Shown: positions 5,410 to 11,725 of the stretch, one piece after another
How positions within the stretch are numbered: the stretch's first letter is position 1
Layout of the letters: every line of letters starts with the position of its first letter
DNA from: Micrococcales bacterium
GTDB taxonomy: Bacteria > Actinomycetota > Actinomycetes > Actinomycetales > Dermatophilaceae
Assembly (NCBI GenBank): GCA_003157445.1
Contig: PMJN01000370.1
Span: 1-11,725 of the forward strand
DNA length: 11,725 nucleotides
Reading direction: 5' to 3'
The notes under the pieces: generated by a model
The model's database searches: none
The model's input: only the letters and a program-made list of their open reading frames with translations
Told to the model about the DNA's origin: nothing
Translations under genes and position numbers: made by a program

Positions 5410-7575
5410 ATGTCTCTGCCACCCGAGCAACCCAGCAGAACCCTGACCGCCGACGACATTCTCGATGCGCTGGACCCTGAGCAACGCCAAGTGGCGGCCA
5501 GCCCGAGCGGGCCCATGTGTGTCCTTGCCGGCGCAGGGACCGGCAAGACGCGGGCCATCACGCACCGCATTGCCTACGGGGTGCTCAGTGGCGCCTACCA
5601 GCCCCAGCGAGTGCTCGCCGTCACATTTACGGCAAGAGCGGCCGGCGAGATGCGCACCCGGCTGCGCGAGCTCGGTGTTCCGGGAGTTCAGACCCGGACG
5701 TTTCACGCAGCGGCCCTGCGACAGCTCCACTACTTCTGGCCCCAGGCAATCGGTGGCGCGTCCCCAGAGGTGTTGCCTCACAAGGCAGCAGTGGTCGCTG
5801 AGGCCGGCTCGCGACTTCGCCTGCAGCTCGACCGAGTTGCCGTGCGTGACCTTGCCGCCGAGGTTGAGTGGGCCAAGGTCAGCATGCTCACACCCGAGAC
5901 TTATGCCGCCGCCGCACATCGTGCAGGCCGTGACCCGGCCGGCCTGGACGCCACCGCAATGGCTCGCGTGCTGCAGACCTACGAAGAGCTCAAGGCCGAG
6001 CGCGGGGTCATCGACTTCGAGGACGTGCTGCTGCTAACCGTCGGCATCCTGGCCGAGCGCCAGGACATCGCCCGGGTCGTGCGTTCGCAGTACCGCCACT
6101 TCGTAGTCGACGAGTACCAGGACGTCAACGCACTGCAGCAACGCCTGCTGGACCTGTGGGTAGGTGAACGGGACGATGTGTGCGTGGTCGGGGACCCGGC
6201 CCAGACCATCTACTCCTTCACCGGCGCCACGCCCCGACACCTGCTGGAGTTCCCGGGCCGGTACCCGCACTCGCAGGTGGTTCAGCTGGTGCGCAACTAC
6301 CGGTCCACGCCACAGATCGTTGCCCTTGCCAACATCTTGGTGCGGGTCGGTCATGGGCAGCCCGGCGTCGCCAGAACCGAACCTCTCCAACTGCGCTCGC
6401 AGGGGCAGGACGGCCCCAAGCCGAGCCTCACGCCATACTCCGACGACGCTGCTGAGGCGATCGGTGTGGCCGCCGCGATCAAGGCTCTGGTGACCCGTGG
6501 CACGCCGGCCAGCCAGATCGCCGTCCTCTTTCGCACCAACGCCCAGTCCGAGGCCTATGAGTCCGCGCTCGCCGGCGCGCAGGTTGCCTACCTCGTGCGC
6601 GGCGGGGAGCGGTTCTTCGCCCGCAAGGAGGTCCGCGCGGCGATCCTGCTGATGCGTGGAGCGGCCAGAGGCGATGACGGCAGCAAACCGCTGGGTGAGG
6701 TGGTCCGCGACGTCATCGCCGGAGCCGGCTGGACTGAGCGGGCGCCGACCTCCGGCGGGGCGATGCGTGATCGTTGGGAGTCCCTGCAGGCTCTAGTCGG
6801 GCTGACCGACAACTTCGTTGCTGTTCAGCCGTCGGCACGGCTGAGCGACGTGGTCCGTGAGCTCGACGAACGCGCGAGCGCCCAGCACGCCCCGACGGTC
6901 GAGGGCGTCACCTTGGCCTCGCTGCACGCTGCCAAGGGGCTCGAGTGGGACTGCGTGTTCATGGTCGGCTGCAGCGACGGGCTGATCCCGATCAGCATGG
7001 CTGAAGGCCCCGAGGCCGTCCAGGAGGAACGCCGGCTGATGTACGTCGGGCTGACGCGCGCCAGGCGGGATCTGCGGCTTTCCTGGGCTGGGGCCCGCAA
7101 TCCCGGCGGTCGGGCCGGGCGGCGACCCTCACGCTTCCTTGACGAAGCAGCCAGCATCCTCGGCGATGGGGCGCGATCATCGGCCCGCGTGAAGGGCCCA
7201 CGGGATAAAGGGGCAAAGGTAGCCAAGACAGCCAAACCCTCCAAGTGCCGCGGCTGCGGTAAGGATCTGGTTACCGGCGCGACCCGGAAGGTGGGCCGCT
7301 GCCAGGACTGCCCGCCGACCTATGACGGGGCGACGTTCGAGGCGTTGCGTGGCTGGCGGCTCGCGGTCGCAGTTCAGGCCAGCGTCCCGGCGTACGTCGT
7401 CTTCACCGACGCAACGCTGACCGCCATCGCAGAGAAGCGTCCGGCGAACCCGGGCGAGCTGGCCATGATTTCGGGGGTCGGTGCGCGTAAGGTCGAGCGC
7501 TACGGTGAGGACGTCCTGGCGATCCTGAGTGGGGCCAGTGCCGCCGAGGCCGCTGAAAGCCCAACTCTTGTCTGA
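5410..7575 (+). CDS. uvrD2: ATP-dependent DNA helicase UvrD2
   Basis: A 721-residue superfamily 1A helicase (3'-5' family) with the domain plan of mycobacterial UvrD2. Seen: Walker A GAGTGKT (41-47), FTARAAGEM, motif II VDEYQD (233-238), motif III GDPAQTIYSF, motif IV NYRSTPQIV, motif V LASLHAAKGLEWD (502-514) and motif VI EERRLMYVGLTRAR (539-552). After these come a tetracysteine zinc module (Cys 613, 616, 631, 634) and a C-terminal HRDC domain (about 638-713). UvrD2 is essential in M. tuberculosis; the zinc module couples ATPase to unwinding there, and the HRDC is dispensable. All motor motifs look intact. The ATG is preceded by GAGAGGA at 5394-5400, nine bases away. The gene is divergent from the mycoredoxin gene, and the AP-like gene follows on the same strand after 51 bases but appears to have its own promoter. 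Confidence 0.95.
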   Translation: MSLPPEQPSRTLTADDILDALDPEQRQVAASPSGPMCVLAGAGTGKTRAITHRIAYGVLSGAYQPQRVLAVTFTARAAGEMRTRLRELGVPGVQTRTFHAAALRQLHYFWPQAIGGASPEVLPHKAAVVAEAGSRLRLQLDRVAVRDLAAEVEWAKVSMLTPETYAAAAHRAGRDPAGLDATAMARVLQTYEELKAERGVIDFEDVLLLTVGILAERQDIARVVRSQYRHFVVDEYQDVNALQQRLLDLWVGERDDVCVVGDPAQTIYSFTGATPRHLLEFPGRYPHSQVVQLVRNYRSTPQIVALANILVRVGHGQPGVARTEPLQLRSQGQDGPKPSLTPYSDDAAEAIGVAAAIKALVTRGTPASQIAVLFRTNAQSEAYESALAGAQVAYLVRGGERFFARKEVRAAILLMRGAARGDDGSKPLGEVVRDVIAGAGWTERAPTSGGAMRDRWESLQALVGLTDNFVAVQPSARLSDVVRELDERASAQHAPTVEGVTLASLHAAKGLEWDCVFMVGCSDGLIPISMAEGPEAVQEERRLMYVGLTRARRDLRLSWAGARNPGGRAGRRPSRFLDEAASILGDGARSSARVKGPRDKGAKVAKTAKPSKCRGCGKDLVTGATRKVGRCQDCPPTYDGATFEALRGWRLAVAVQASVPAYVVFTDATLTAIAEKRPANPGELAMISGVGARKVERYGEDVLAILSGASAAEAAESPTLV

Positions 7576-7612
7576 CTACAGGTCGTTGGCCTTGCCCGGG
7601 CTTGGCTGGGCA

Positions 7613-7618
7613 TAGAGT
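7613..7618 (+). promoter_or_regulatory. -10-like hexamer of a leaderless promoter for the AP-like gene
   Basis: TAGAGT fits TANNNT and is 8 bases before the GTG at 7627. TTGCCC at 7592-7597 is a weak -35 candidate at 15 bases spacing. No Shine-Dalgarno precedes the GTG. Confidence 0.4.
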
Positions 7619-7626
7619 CGACTGCT

Positions 7627-9171
7627 GTGAGCACCCTCTCCGTCGCGCAGGTCTCGGCGCGACGTGAGTCCGTCGTCAGGGCGCTGACCTGCCCCGACCT
7701 GGCCTCCATTGTTGATCTGGTGGTCTGGGTCGAGGTTGATGTGGCCGATCCGTCGGCCGGCCCGGTGGCCATGGCAGCCAGCCACCTTGGGCGTGTCCGG
7801 CTTCATCGTGACGGACGTCATGAGGTCCATGAGGGGTTGGATCCCATCGCCAGCGAGGATCCGATGGCCTTCCTGCCCTATGACTTGGAGTGCGCCAGCC
7901 CCGGACCTCGAGCTTCGTGGGAGAACTCTTACCCGTATGCCGCGTCTCGGATTCTCTCGCTCTTCGCCGACCCGACCCGCAGCCCTGACGTGGCGGTGAT
8001 GCACACACCTGGCCACTTCTTCCCCGAGCAAGGCGGCCATGTGGGCGAACATGGCTCCCTGGATGTGATCCAGTCCAGAGCGCCCTTAGTGCTGTCCGGT
8101 CGGGGTGTTGTCGCCGAAGGCATCGTGGACGCGCACGCTCTGCTGGTCGACGTCGGCCCCACCCTGGCCAGAGCCGCTGGTGTCTGCGACGCCGACCTGC
8201 GTGATGCCGCAGGCCAGCCGCTGGATGGTCACGTGCTCACGGAATATCTCGGCGATGAGCCATTGGTGAAACCCAAGGTGATCGGCATCCTGTGGGATGG
8301 CGCACACTGCGGGGACCTCCTACACCTGGCCAAGTCCGGCGAGCTGCCCGGAGTCGCCCGGCTCATCCAGAATGGGGTGGCGCTGCGCGGTGGCGCGGTG
8401 GCGCAGTTCCCGAGCCTCACCCTGACCAACCACACGTCGATCCTGACGGGCCTGGGGCCGGGTCGTCACGGGGTCATGGCCAACGTCTTCTACGACCGGG
8501 GGACCGGTGAGCAGGTTGTGGCCAACGACTCCGCAACCTGGCACCGCAGCGCGCAGTGGTTGCGACCGGCTGTCAGGACCGTGTTCGAGATGGTCAACGA
8601 CCTCGTCCCAGCCACAGAGCACGTGCAGGGGGACAGACCGCGGACTGCGTGCGTCAACGAGGCCGTCGATCGCGGCGCCGACTACTCCACGATGACGATC
8701 ATTCGCGATAGCGGGATGGCCTCGGGGGCTGCCGGCCTAGGTAGCCGGCTTCCGGATCCGAACACCTCGATCCATCTGCATGACCGGGCGCACCTCGGGG
8801 ACTCCTACTACTCATGGGGCACCCAGGTCGACGACCTTGGCCTGCAGCAGATGCGAGCGCTATGGGAGAGCCTGGAGTCGGCGCCCACCCTGACGTGGTG
8901 GGCCAGTGTCGTCAGTGACGCGGGACATCACGCCGGGGGTCCGCGCAGTGACATCGCTCGTGACTCGCTGCGTGACTGCGACTCGCGGCTGATGTCGTTC
9001 CTGGATCACCTCGATGGGCTCGGGGTCACCGACCAGGTGACCTTCATGCTCACCGCTGACCATGGTTTTGAGCGATCGGACCCCAGCGTCACCGGCTCCT
9101 GGAGCGCGGCCCTTGAGCGTCTTGACATACCCTTGCGCGACGAGGGCCCCGGTTTCATCTACCTGCTCTGA
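7627..9171 (+). CDS. Alkaline-phosphatase-superfamily phosphodiesterase with permuted motif order
   Basis: A 514-residue protein with all ligands expected for a two-metal phosphodiesterase/nucleotide pyrophosphatase: Asp 224 (ILWDG), the nucleophile Thr 265 (TLTNH, then TGLGPGRHG), Asp 431 and His 435 (SDAGHHAGGP), Asp 478 and His 479 (TADHGF), and His 142 (GEHGS). In typical members the GEHGS-like His and the segment VPLILxGxG... DxxPTLA...DG lie at the C-terminus. Here they come first (GEHGS 140-144, RAPLVLSGRG 151-160, VDVGPTLARAAGV 174-186, PLDGH 198-202), and the canonical N-terminus KPKVIGILWDG begins at about 215. The chain ends at GFIYLL, exactly where a standard protein would continue into the helix seen here at residues 12-20. 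This is best explained by circular permutation. There is no signal peptide or membrane segment, so it is probably cytoplasmic. The substrate is unknown. The GTG start follows a -10-like hexamer. Confidence 0.85.
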   Translation: MSTLSVAQVSARRESVVRALTCPDLASIVDLVVWVEVDVADPSAGPVAMAASHLGRVRLHRDGRHEVHEGLDPIASEDPMAFLPYDLECASPGPRASWENSYPYAASRILSLFADPTRSPDVAVMHTPGHFFPEQGGHVGEHGSLDVIQSRAPLVLSGRGVVAEGIVDAHALLVDVGPTLARAAGVCDADLRDAAGQPLDGHVLTEYLGDEPLVKPKVIGILWDGAHCGDLLHLAKSGELPGVARLIQNGVALRGGAVAQFPSLTLTNHTSILTGLGPGRHGVMANVFYDRGTGEQVVANDSATWHRSAQWLRPAVRTVFEMVNDLVPATEHVQGDRPRTACVNEAVDRGADYSTMTIIRDSGMASGAAGLGSRLPDPNTSIHLHDRAHLGDSYYSWGTQVDDLGLQQMRALWESLESAPTLTWWASVVSDAGHHAGGPRSDIARDSLRDCDSRLMSFLDHLDGLGVTDQVTFMLTADHGFERSDPSVTGSWSAALERLDIPLRDEGPGFIYLL

Positions 9172-9212
9172 GATCGACAGGAGTCAGGGATGGCGCCCAG
9201 CGGTTCGTGCTC

Positions 9213-9236
9213 AGACCTGGCGGCGGCGCCGGGTCT
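9213..9236. terminator. Strong hairpin between the convergent AP-like and GNAT genes
   Basis: A 10-base-pair stem (AGACC/GGTCT continued by T-G, then GGCG/CGCC) with a four-base loop lies 41 bases after the AP-like stop and directly beside the GNAT stop codon. It lacks a T-run on either side, as many high-GC actinobacterial terminators do. It could serve both strands. Confidence 0.6.
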
Positions 9237-9830
9237 TCACGCCAAACCTGCCGGCTTTGGCAGCAACAGCCTTCGCATTTCCCAGTCAGCTCTGCGGAGT
9301 CGATACAGCACATGGCGACGCAGCGGGCCGTCAGCCACCAGAGGGTGGTCAAAGTCTTCGGATGCATCACGGGTCAAGCCGATTCGTTGCATCACCTGCT
9401 GCGAACGCACGTTGCCGGTTGTGGTGAAGGAGACCAATTCGTCCAGTCCGAGCTGGTCGAAAGCCGTGGCCAGTGCGGCGTTGGCAGCCTCGCTCGCATA
9501 GCCGTGTCCCCAGGCTTGCCTGGCAAGGCGCCAGCCGATCTCGGTGCAGGGAGTAAACGCCGCCTCCCAACTGGGCACGGCCAGACCGACAAACCCGATG
9601 AACTCGCCACTGGTCCTGATCTCGACGGCCCACAGGCCGTGGCCGTCCCGTTCCAGCTGTGCGGCGCAGCGACTCACCATGGCATCGGACTGGTCTGGGC
9701 TCAACAGAGACGGGAATTGCTCCATCACCAAAGGGTCCGCGTTCAGTGCCGCAAAGGGCGCCCGGTCACACTGGCGCCACTGTCGCAGCACCAGGCGCGA
9801 GGTGGCGTGCTCGATCAGACAAGTGGCCAT
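9237..9830 (-). CDS. GNAT family N-acetyltransferase, RimJ/RimL-like
   Basis: A 197-residue acetyl-CoA-dependent acyltransferase. It begins like RimJ-type enzymes (TSRLVLRQW, 10-18) and has the acetyl-CoA-binding motif A around EIGWRLARQAWGHGYASEA (97-115; pyrophosphate loop RQAWGHG at 104-110). It then has LDELVSFTTTGNVRSQQVM with Asn 140 and the helix after it, and ends with HVLYRLRRADW. These enzymes acetylate protein N-termini or small amines; the substrate here cannot be told. The ATG at 9828-9830 was chosen because the family starts near TSRLVLR and a -10-like TATCTT sits 7 bases upstream; the frame stays open further upstream, but that part (to 10127) is low-complexity and overlaps the zinc-ribbon gene. 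It is convergent with the AP-like gene and divergent from the zinc-ribbon gene. Confidence 0.88.
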   Translation of the reverse strand: MATCLIEHATSRLVLRQWRQCDRAPFAALNADPLVMEQFPSLLSPDQSDAMVSRCAAQLERDGHGLWAVEIRTSGEFIGFVGLAVPSWEAAFTPCTEIGWRLARQAWGHGYASEAANAALATAFDQLGLDELVSFTTTGNVRSQQVMQRIGLTRDASEDFDHPLVADGPLRRHVLYRLRRADWEMRRLLLPKPAGLA

Positions 9831-9837
9831 CGTGTCC

Positions 9838-9843
9838 AAGATA
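9838..9843 (-). promoter_or_regulatory. -10-like hexamer of a leaderless promoter for the GNAT gene
   Basis: On the minus strand TATCTT (five of six matches to TATAAT allowing one C) is followed by 7 bases and the ATG. No Shine-Dalgarno is present. A seven-pair hairpin (9844-9861, GATT loop) abuts its upstream side. Confidence 0.5.
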
Positions 9844-9861
9844 CCGCCCGGATTCGGGTGG
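9844..9861. promoter_or_regulatory. Inverted repeat in the GNAT/zinc-ribbon divergent gap
   Basis: CCGCCCG and CGGGTGG form seven pairs (one G-T) around a GATT loop. It sits directly upstream of the GNAT -10 hexamer and 18 bases before the zinc-ribbon ATG, so it could be an operator for both. Only the symmetry is seen. Confidence 0.3.
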
Positions 9862-9879
9862 GCGGCGCAGACTGGGTGG

Positions 9880-10061
9880 ATGAGCCAGGAGATGGACCTA
9901 CCGCTCTGCGCGACGTGCGGGCGCTTACCGCAGGATGCCTTCGTTGCTCGCCTCACCTGGGCTCTGGGGCGCGAGGAAGGTAGGCCGGTCTGGACCTGCG
10001 ACCTTTGCTGTCGCGAGCACCTGCGCAGCATTGAGGGCAAACTCACTTCACCTGGTGGTGA
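9880..10061 (+). CDS. Small CxxC/CxxC zinc-ribbon protein, frameshifted at its C-terminus
   Basis: From the ATG at 9880 the frame encodes LCATC (Cys 10, Cys 13), ARLTWALGREEGRPVW, CDLCC (Cys 40, Cys 43) and REHLRSIEGKLT (45-56). I recall a family of short actinobacterial proteins of about 60 residues with this pattern, ending RSIEGxLxxxWW and stop; their function is unknown. Here the original frame runs past this point without the WW. The -1 frame from base 10047 reads FTWW and stops at TGA 10059-10061, giving the expected 60-residue length. So one base seems to be missing near 10045-10050, by mutation or sequencing error. Without correction the frame stays open to 10461, overlapping the opposite-strand ABC1 gene by 225 bases, which is unlikely to be native. 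The range given is that of the corrected gene. No Shine-Dalgarno is evident, and an ATG at 9892 is an alternative start. Family recall is from memory. Confidence 0.6.
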
Positions 10062-10173
10062 GCGCAGGTCTTCTCGGCCGCAAGGTTTGGTCGGGGACCC
10101 CGGTTCGGCTATCTCCAGCGCGCCCAATGAGGTTTGGCCAAGACGGCCCGAACGGTCGCTAGAAGGTTTGGCA

Positions 10174-10191
10174 CGGCGGAGCCGCGATTTT
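10174..10191 (+). terminator. Weak stem plus T-run in repeat copy 1
   Basis: Stem CGGC/GCCG with loop GGA, then CGA and four T. It is short for an intrinsic terminator but duplicated 42 bases on (10216-10233). It would act on + strand transcripts leaving the zinc-ribbon gene, ahead of the opposite-strand ABC1 gene. Confidence 0.3.
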
Positions 10192-10215
10192 ACGTCAGGT
10201 CTGCAAGGCTTGGCA

Positions 10216-10233
10216 CGGCGGAGCCGCGATTTT
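10216..10233 (+). terminator. Weak stem plus T-run in repeat copy 2
   Basis: Identical to the element in copy 1, so + strand transcripts would meet two stops in tandem. It overlaps the sequence just beyond the ABC1 stop codon on the other strand. Confidence 0.3.
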
Positions 10234-10236
10234 GGG

Positions 10237-11577
10237 TCAGGTCTGCGCCAGGAGGACGTCGAAGGGGGGCAGGTCGGCGCCGGGAAGCCAGCGGTTCAGG
10301 ATGGCACGGCCGGGCACCTCACCCTGGATCTGGCACAGGACGCCGAGCCCGCCAAGCCACACGCGGTGGATCAACAGGTACGACGGCGGCAGGTTCAGCT
10401 TGAGGCCAAGCATGAAATTGGGGCGCCGGGGATCGTTGAGGTGCAATGTCATGGAGCGTAACCAGGCTCGTGAGAACGTGAAGGTATCGGTCCTCAGCGG
10501 CTCCATGAACTGTGCCAGGTAGGTCAGCAGCTCTTCGGCGTCGATGTCGATTGACGCCTTGACGAAGCCTAGTCGACGCAGGCCCTCCAGTGCGCCCTTG
10601 GCGTCGCCCATCATCGCCAATGTGAGCAGCTGACCCATCTCGATCGGAAGGCCGTCTGGCAAATGGTTGACCGCGCCGAAGTCGAGGATTCCGAGCCGGC
10701 CGTCGGCCAGCATCCGGAAGTTGCCGGGATGAGGGTCCGCATGAAGCAGCCCGACTCTCTGGGGCCCTACGAGCAGAAACTCCAGGTACCGGGTGGCTGC
10801 GGCGTCGCGGGCTTGCTGGGAGCCAGTTGCGATGATCTTCGACAGGGGGGTTCCGTCCAGCCACTCGCTGACCAGGACGTTGCCCTTGTGGTAGACGACT
10901 TCGGGAATGGCGAATTCGGGATCACCTTTGAAAGCCGTGGCAAAAGCCTTCTGGGACTTAGCTTCCAGTCTGTAGTCCAGCTCCTCGGCCACCCGGCTCT
11001 TCAGCTCGTCCAGGATCGGCTTGATCTCGAGTCCGGGTATCCAGGTGGCGGCCAGACGAGCCACCCTGGACACCTGGTTGAGATCGCCGATGAGTGCCTC
11101 GCCTGCGCCCGGATACTGCAGCTTGACTGCGACGTCTCGGCCGTCCTTCCAGACTGCACGGTGCACCTGGCCGATCGACGCGGCGGCGGCAGGCTTGTCG
11201 TCGAAAGAGACGAACTTCTGCCTCCAACGCGGCCCGAGCTCGGCAACCAGCACAGCGTGGACGATCGAGGCGGGCATTGGCGGTGCGGCATCTTGAAGCC
11301 TGGTCAACGTCGCGCGGTAGGGCCCGGCGAATTCCTCGGGCATGGCTGCCTCAAAGATTGACATTGCCTGGCCGAACTTCATCGCCCCGCCCTTGAGCTC
11401 ACCCAGGACTTTGAACACCTGATCGGCTGTTCGGGCCTGAACTTCGGCGGCTACAAGCTCAGCCGGCTTGCCACCGACCCGCTTTCCCAGACCCCACGCG
11501 GTACGGCCGGCAAGCCCCAACGGCAAGGCGGCGAGCTTGACCGTGCGCATCGCGGCCCTGCGGGGGATTTCGCTCAC
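10237..11577 (-). CDS. ABC1/AarF (UbiB-like) atypical kinase, Rv3197-like
   Basis: A 446-residue ABC1-family protein. Seen: KFGQ (67-70, the family KxGQ motif), AAAAS (130-134, the Ala-rich loop that replaces the kinase Gly-rich loop), VAVK (Lys 152), the ExD motif in EELDY (199-201), HADPHPGN (279-286) and ILDFG (DFG 299-301). All UbiB-type hallmarks are present, so it should bind nucleotide. Members support isoprenoid-quinone or lipid metabolism, often with ATPase rather than protein kinase activity. In mycobacteria the homologue Rv3197 lies next to whiB7 and has been linked to macrolide resistance (recalled). There is no clear membrane segment at the C-terminus. The GTG at 11575-11577 was chosen because it gives the start VSEIPRRAAMRTVKLA and the size of Rv3197, and because a promoter ends 6 bases before it; an ATG at 11625 would add 16 residues. 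The stop lies inside the 42-bp repeat. Confidence 0.92.
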   Translation of the reverse strand: MSEIPRRAAMRTVKLAALPLGLAGRTAWGLGKRVGGKPAELVAAEVQARTADQVFKVLGELKGGAMKFGQAMSIFEAAMPEEFAGPYRATLTRLQDAAPPMPASIVHAVLVAELGPRWRQKFVSFDDKPAAAASIGQVHRAVWKDGRDVAVKLQYPGAGEALIGDLNQVSRVARLAATWIPGLEIKPILDELKSRVAEELDYRLEAKSQKAFATAFKGDPEFAIPEVVYHKGNVLVSEWLDGTPLSKIIATGSQQARDAAATRYLEFLLVGPQRVGLLHADPHPGNFRMLADGRLGILDFGAVNHLPDGLPIEMGQLLTLAMMGDAKGALEGLRRLGFVKASIDIDAEELLTYLAQFMEPLRTDTFTFSRAWLRSMTLHLNDPRRPNFMLGLKLNLPPSYLLIHRVWLGGLGVLCQIQGEVPGRAILNRWLPGADLPPFDVLLAQT

Positions 11578-11583
11578 CCGGCC

Positions 11584-11613
11584 ATTGTCGCGTGCCTGGC
11601 TGCGCACTAGCAA
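11584..11613 (-). promoter_or_regulatory. Promoter of the ABC1 kinase gene
   Basis: On the minus strand TTGCTA (11608-11613), an 18-base spacer and GACAAT (11584-11589) precede the GTG by 6 bases. The arrangement predicts a leaderless mRNA. No Shine-Dalgarno is seen. Confidence 0.45.
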
Positions 11614-11686
11614 AGTGGAGCCCAAAACAATCCCTGGCCCCAGATAGCCGGGTGCATGAACTCAGGGATCACGCCGCGACGTGCGA

Positions 11687-11725
11687 AGGGGCGGCACCCG
11701 AGCGTGATGCTCAGGTGCCGCCCCT
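11687..11725. terminator. Long perfect-stem hairpin at the window edge
   Basis: AGGGGCGGCACC (11687-11698) and GGTGCCGCCCCT (11714-11725) are perfect complements, extended inside by GAGC/GCTC around a GTGAT loop after one mismatch: 16 pairs in all. The window stops at the last base, so a T-run cannot be checked. It probably terminates the gene beyond the edge coming toward the ABC1 promoter. Confidence 0.65.

Larger units (their letters stand above)
10163..10246. repeat. 42-bp tandem direct repeat, two copies
   Basis: Copies 10163-10204 and 10205-10246 are adjacent and differ at three bases. Each begins AAGG(T/C)TTGGCACGGCGG, carries a short stem CGGC-GGA-GCCG followed by CGATTTT, and ends GTCAGGTCTGC. 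Related but diverged starts AGGTTTGG occur at 10083 and 10130, so the stretch 10083-10246 may hold four decaying units. The second copy contains the last three codons and the stop of the ABC1 gene (minus strand). Confidence 0.85.

Noticed and set aside
9831..10127. N-terminal extension of the GNAT frame
   Set aside because: Arg/Ser/Pro-rich shadow opposite the zinc-ribbon gene; the GNAT fold starts at TSRLVLR.
10163..10246. CRISPR array
   Set aside because: Two adjacent copies with no spacers and no cas genes.
10062..10461. Continuation of the zinc-ribbon frame into the ABC1 gene
   Set aside because: Low-complexity translation through the tandem repeat and antisense to a conserved gene; better explained by a frameshift.
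10663..11361. + strand frame of 232 codons
   Set aside because: Antisense to the ABC1 kinase, no recognizable domain.
11578..11625. ATG at 11625 as ABC1 start
   Set aside because: The added residues do not match the family start, and the promoter lies within them.

Overview
The window is GC-rich DNA with actinobacterial hallmarks. These are a RecB-type motor-nuclease of the AdnB kind, the UvrD2 helicase (tetracysteine plus HRDC), a mycoredoxin with a CGYC active site, a NudC-type NADH pyrophosphatase, an Rv1155-like F420-binding PPOX protein and an Rv3197-like ABC1 kinase. Their order and strands match, from memory, the mycobacterial stretch Rv3201c (adnB) - nudC - mrx1 - uvrD2 - Rv3197, so this looks like a conserved chromosomal core locus with lineage-specific insertions. 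The genus cannot be fixed from sequence reading alone.

Layout. 2-2332 (+): 3' part of adnB, cut by the window edge. 2343-3392 (-): aminoglycoside/macrolide-kinase-like protein with a mutated metal-binding motif. 3434-4351 (+): nudC, divergent from the kinase gene. 4352-4500: AT-rich regulatory gap. 4501-4950 (+): PPOX/F420 oxidoreductase. 4972-5235 (-): mycoredoxin, preceded by a thiol-stress (SigR/SigH-like) promoter. 5410-7575 (+): uvrD2. 7627-9171 (+): alkaline-phosphatase-superfamily hydrolase whose motifs are in circularly permuted order. 9237-9830 (-): GNAT acetyltransferase. 9880-10061 (+): small zinc-ribbon gene that appears frameshifted. 10163-10246: 42-bp tandem repeat reaching into the end of the next gene. 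10237-11577 (-): ABC1/AarF kinase. 11687-11725: strong perfect-stem hairpin at the window edge.

How the genes work together. Two genes serve DNA repair (AdnB end resection, UvrD2 unwinding). Three deal with redox or nucleotide cofactors (NudC on NADH/NAD-capped RNA, mycoredoxin on mycothiol disulfides, the PPOX protein with F420). The rest have unknown cellular roles. Most genes are on alternating strands, so they are mostly separate transcription units rather than one operon. Five starts (kinase, nudC, AP-like hydrolase, GNAT, ABC1 kinase) sit 6 to 8 bases after a -10-like hexamer with no Shine-Dalgarno, which suggests widespread leaderless transcription. By contrast the PPOX gene, the mycoredoxin gene and uvrD2 have clear ribosome-binding sites.

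The observations most worth a second look are the circular permutation of the AP-superfamily protein, the probable pseudokinase state of the APH-like protein, the frameshifted zinc-ribbon gene whose family-typical WW end survives in the -1 frame, the 42-bp tandem repeat, and the SigR/SigH-like promoter of the mycoredoxin gene. No CRISPR array, transposase, integrase, tRNA or rRNA was seen.
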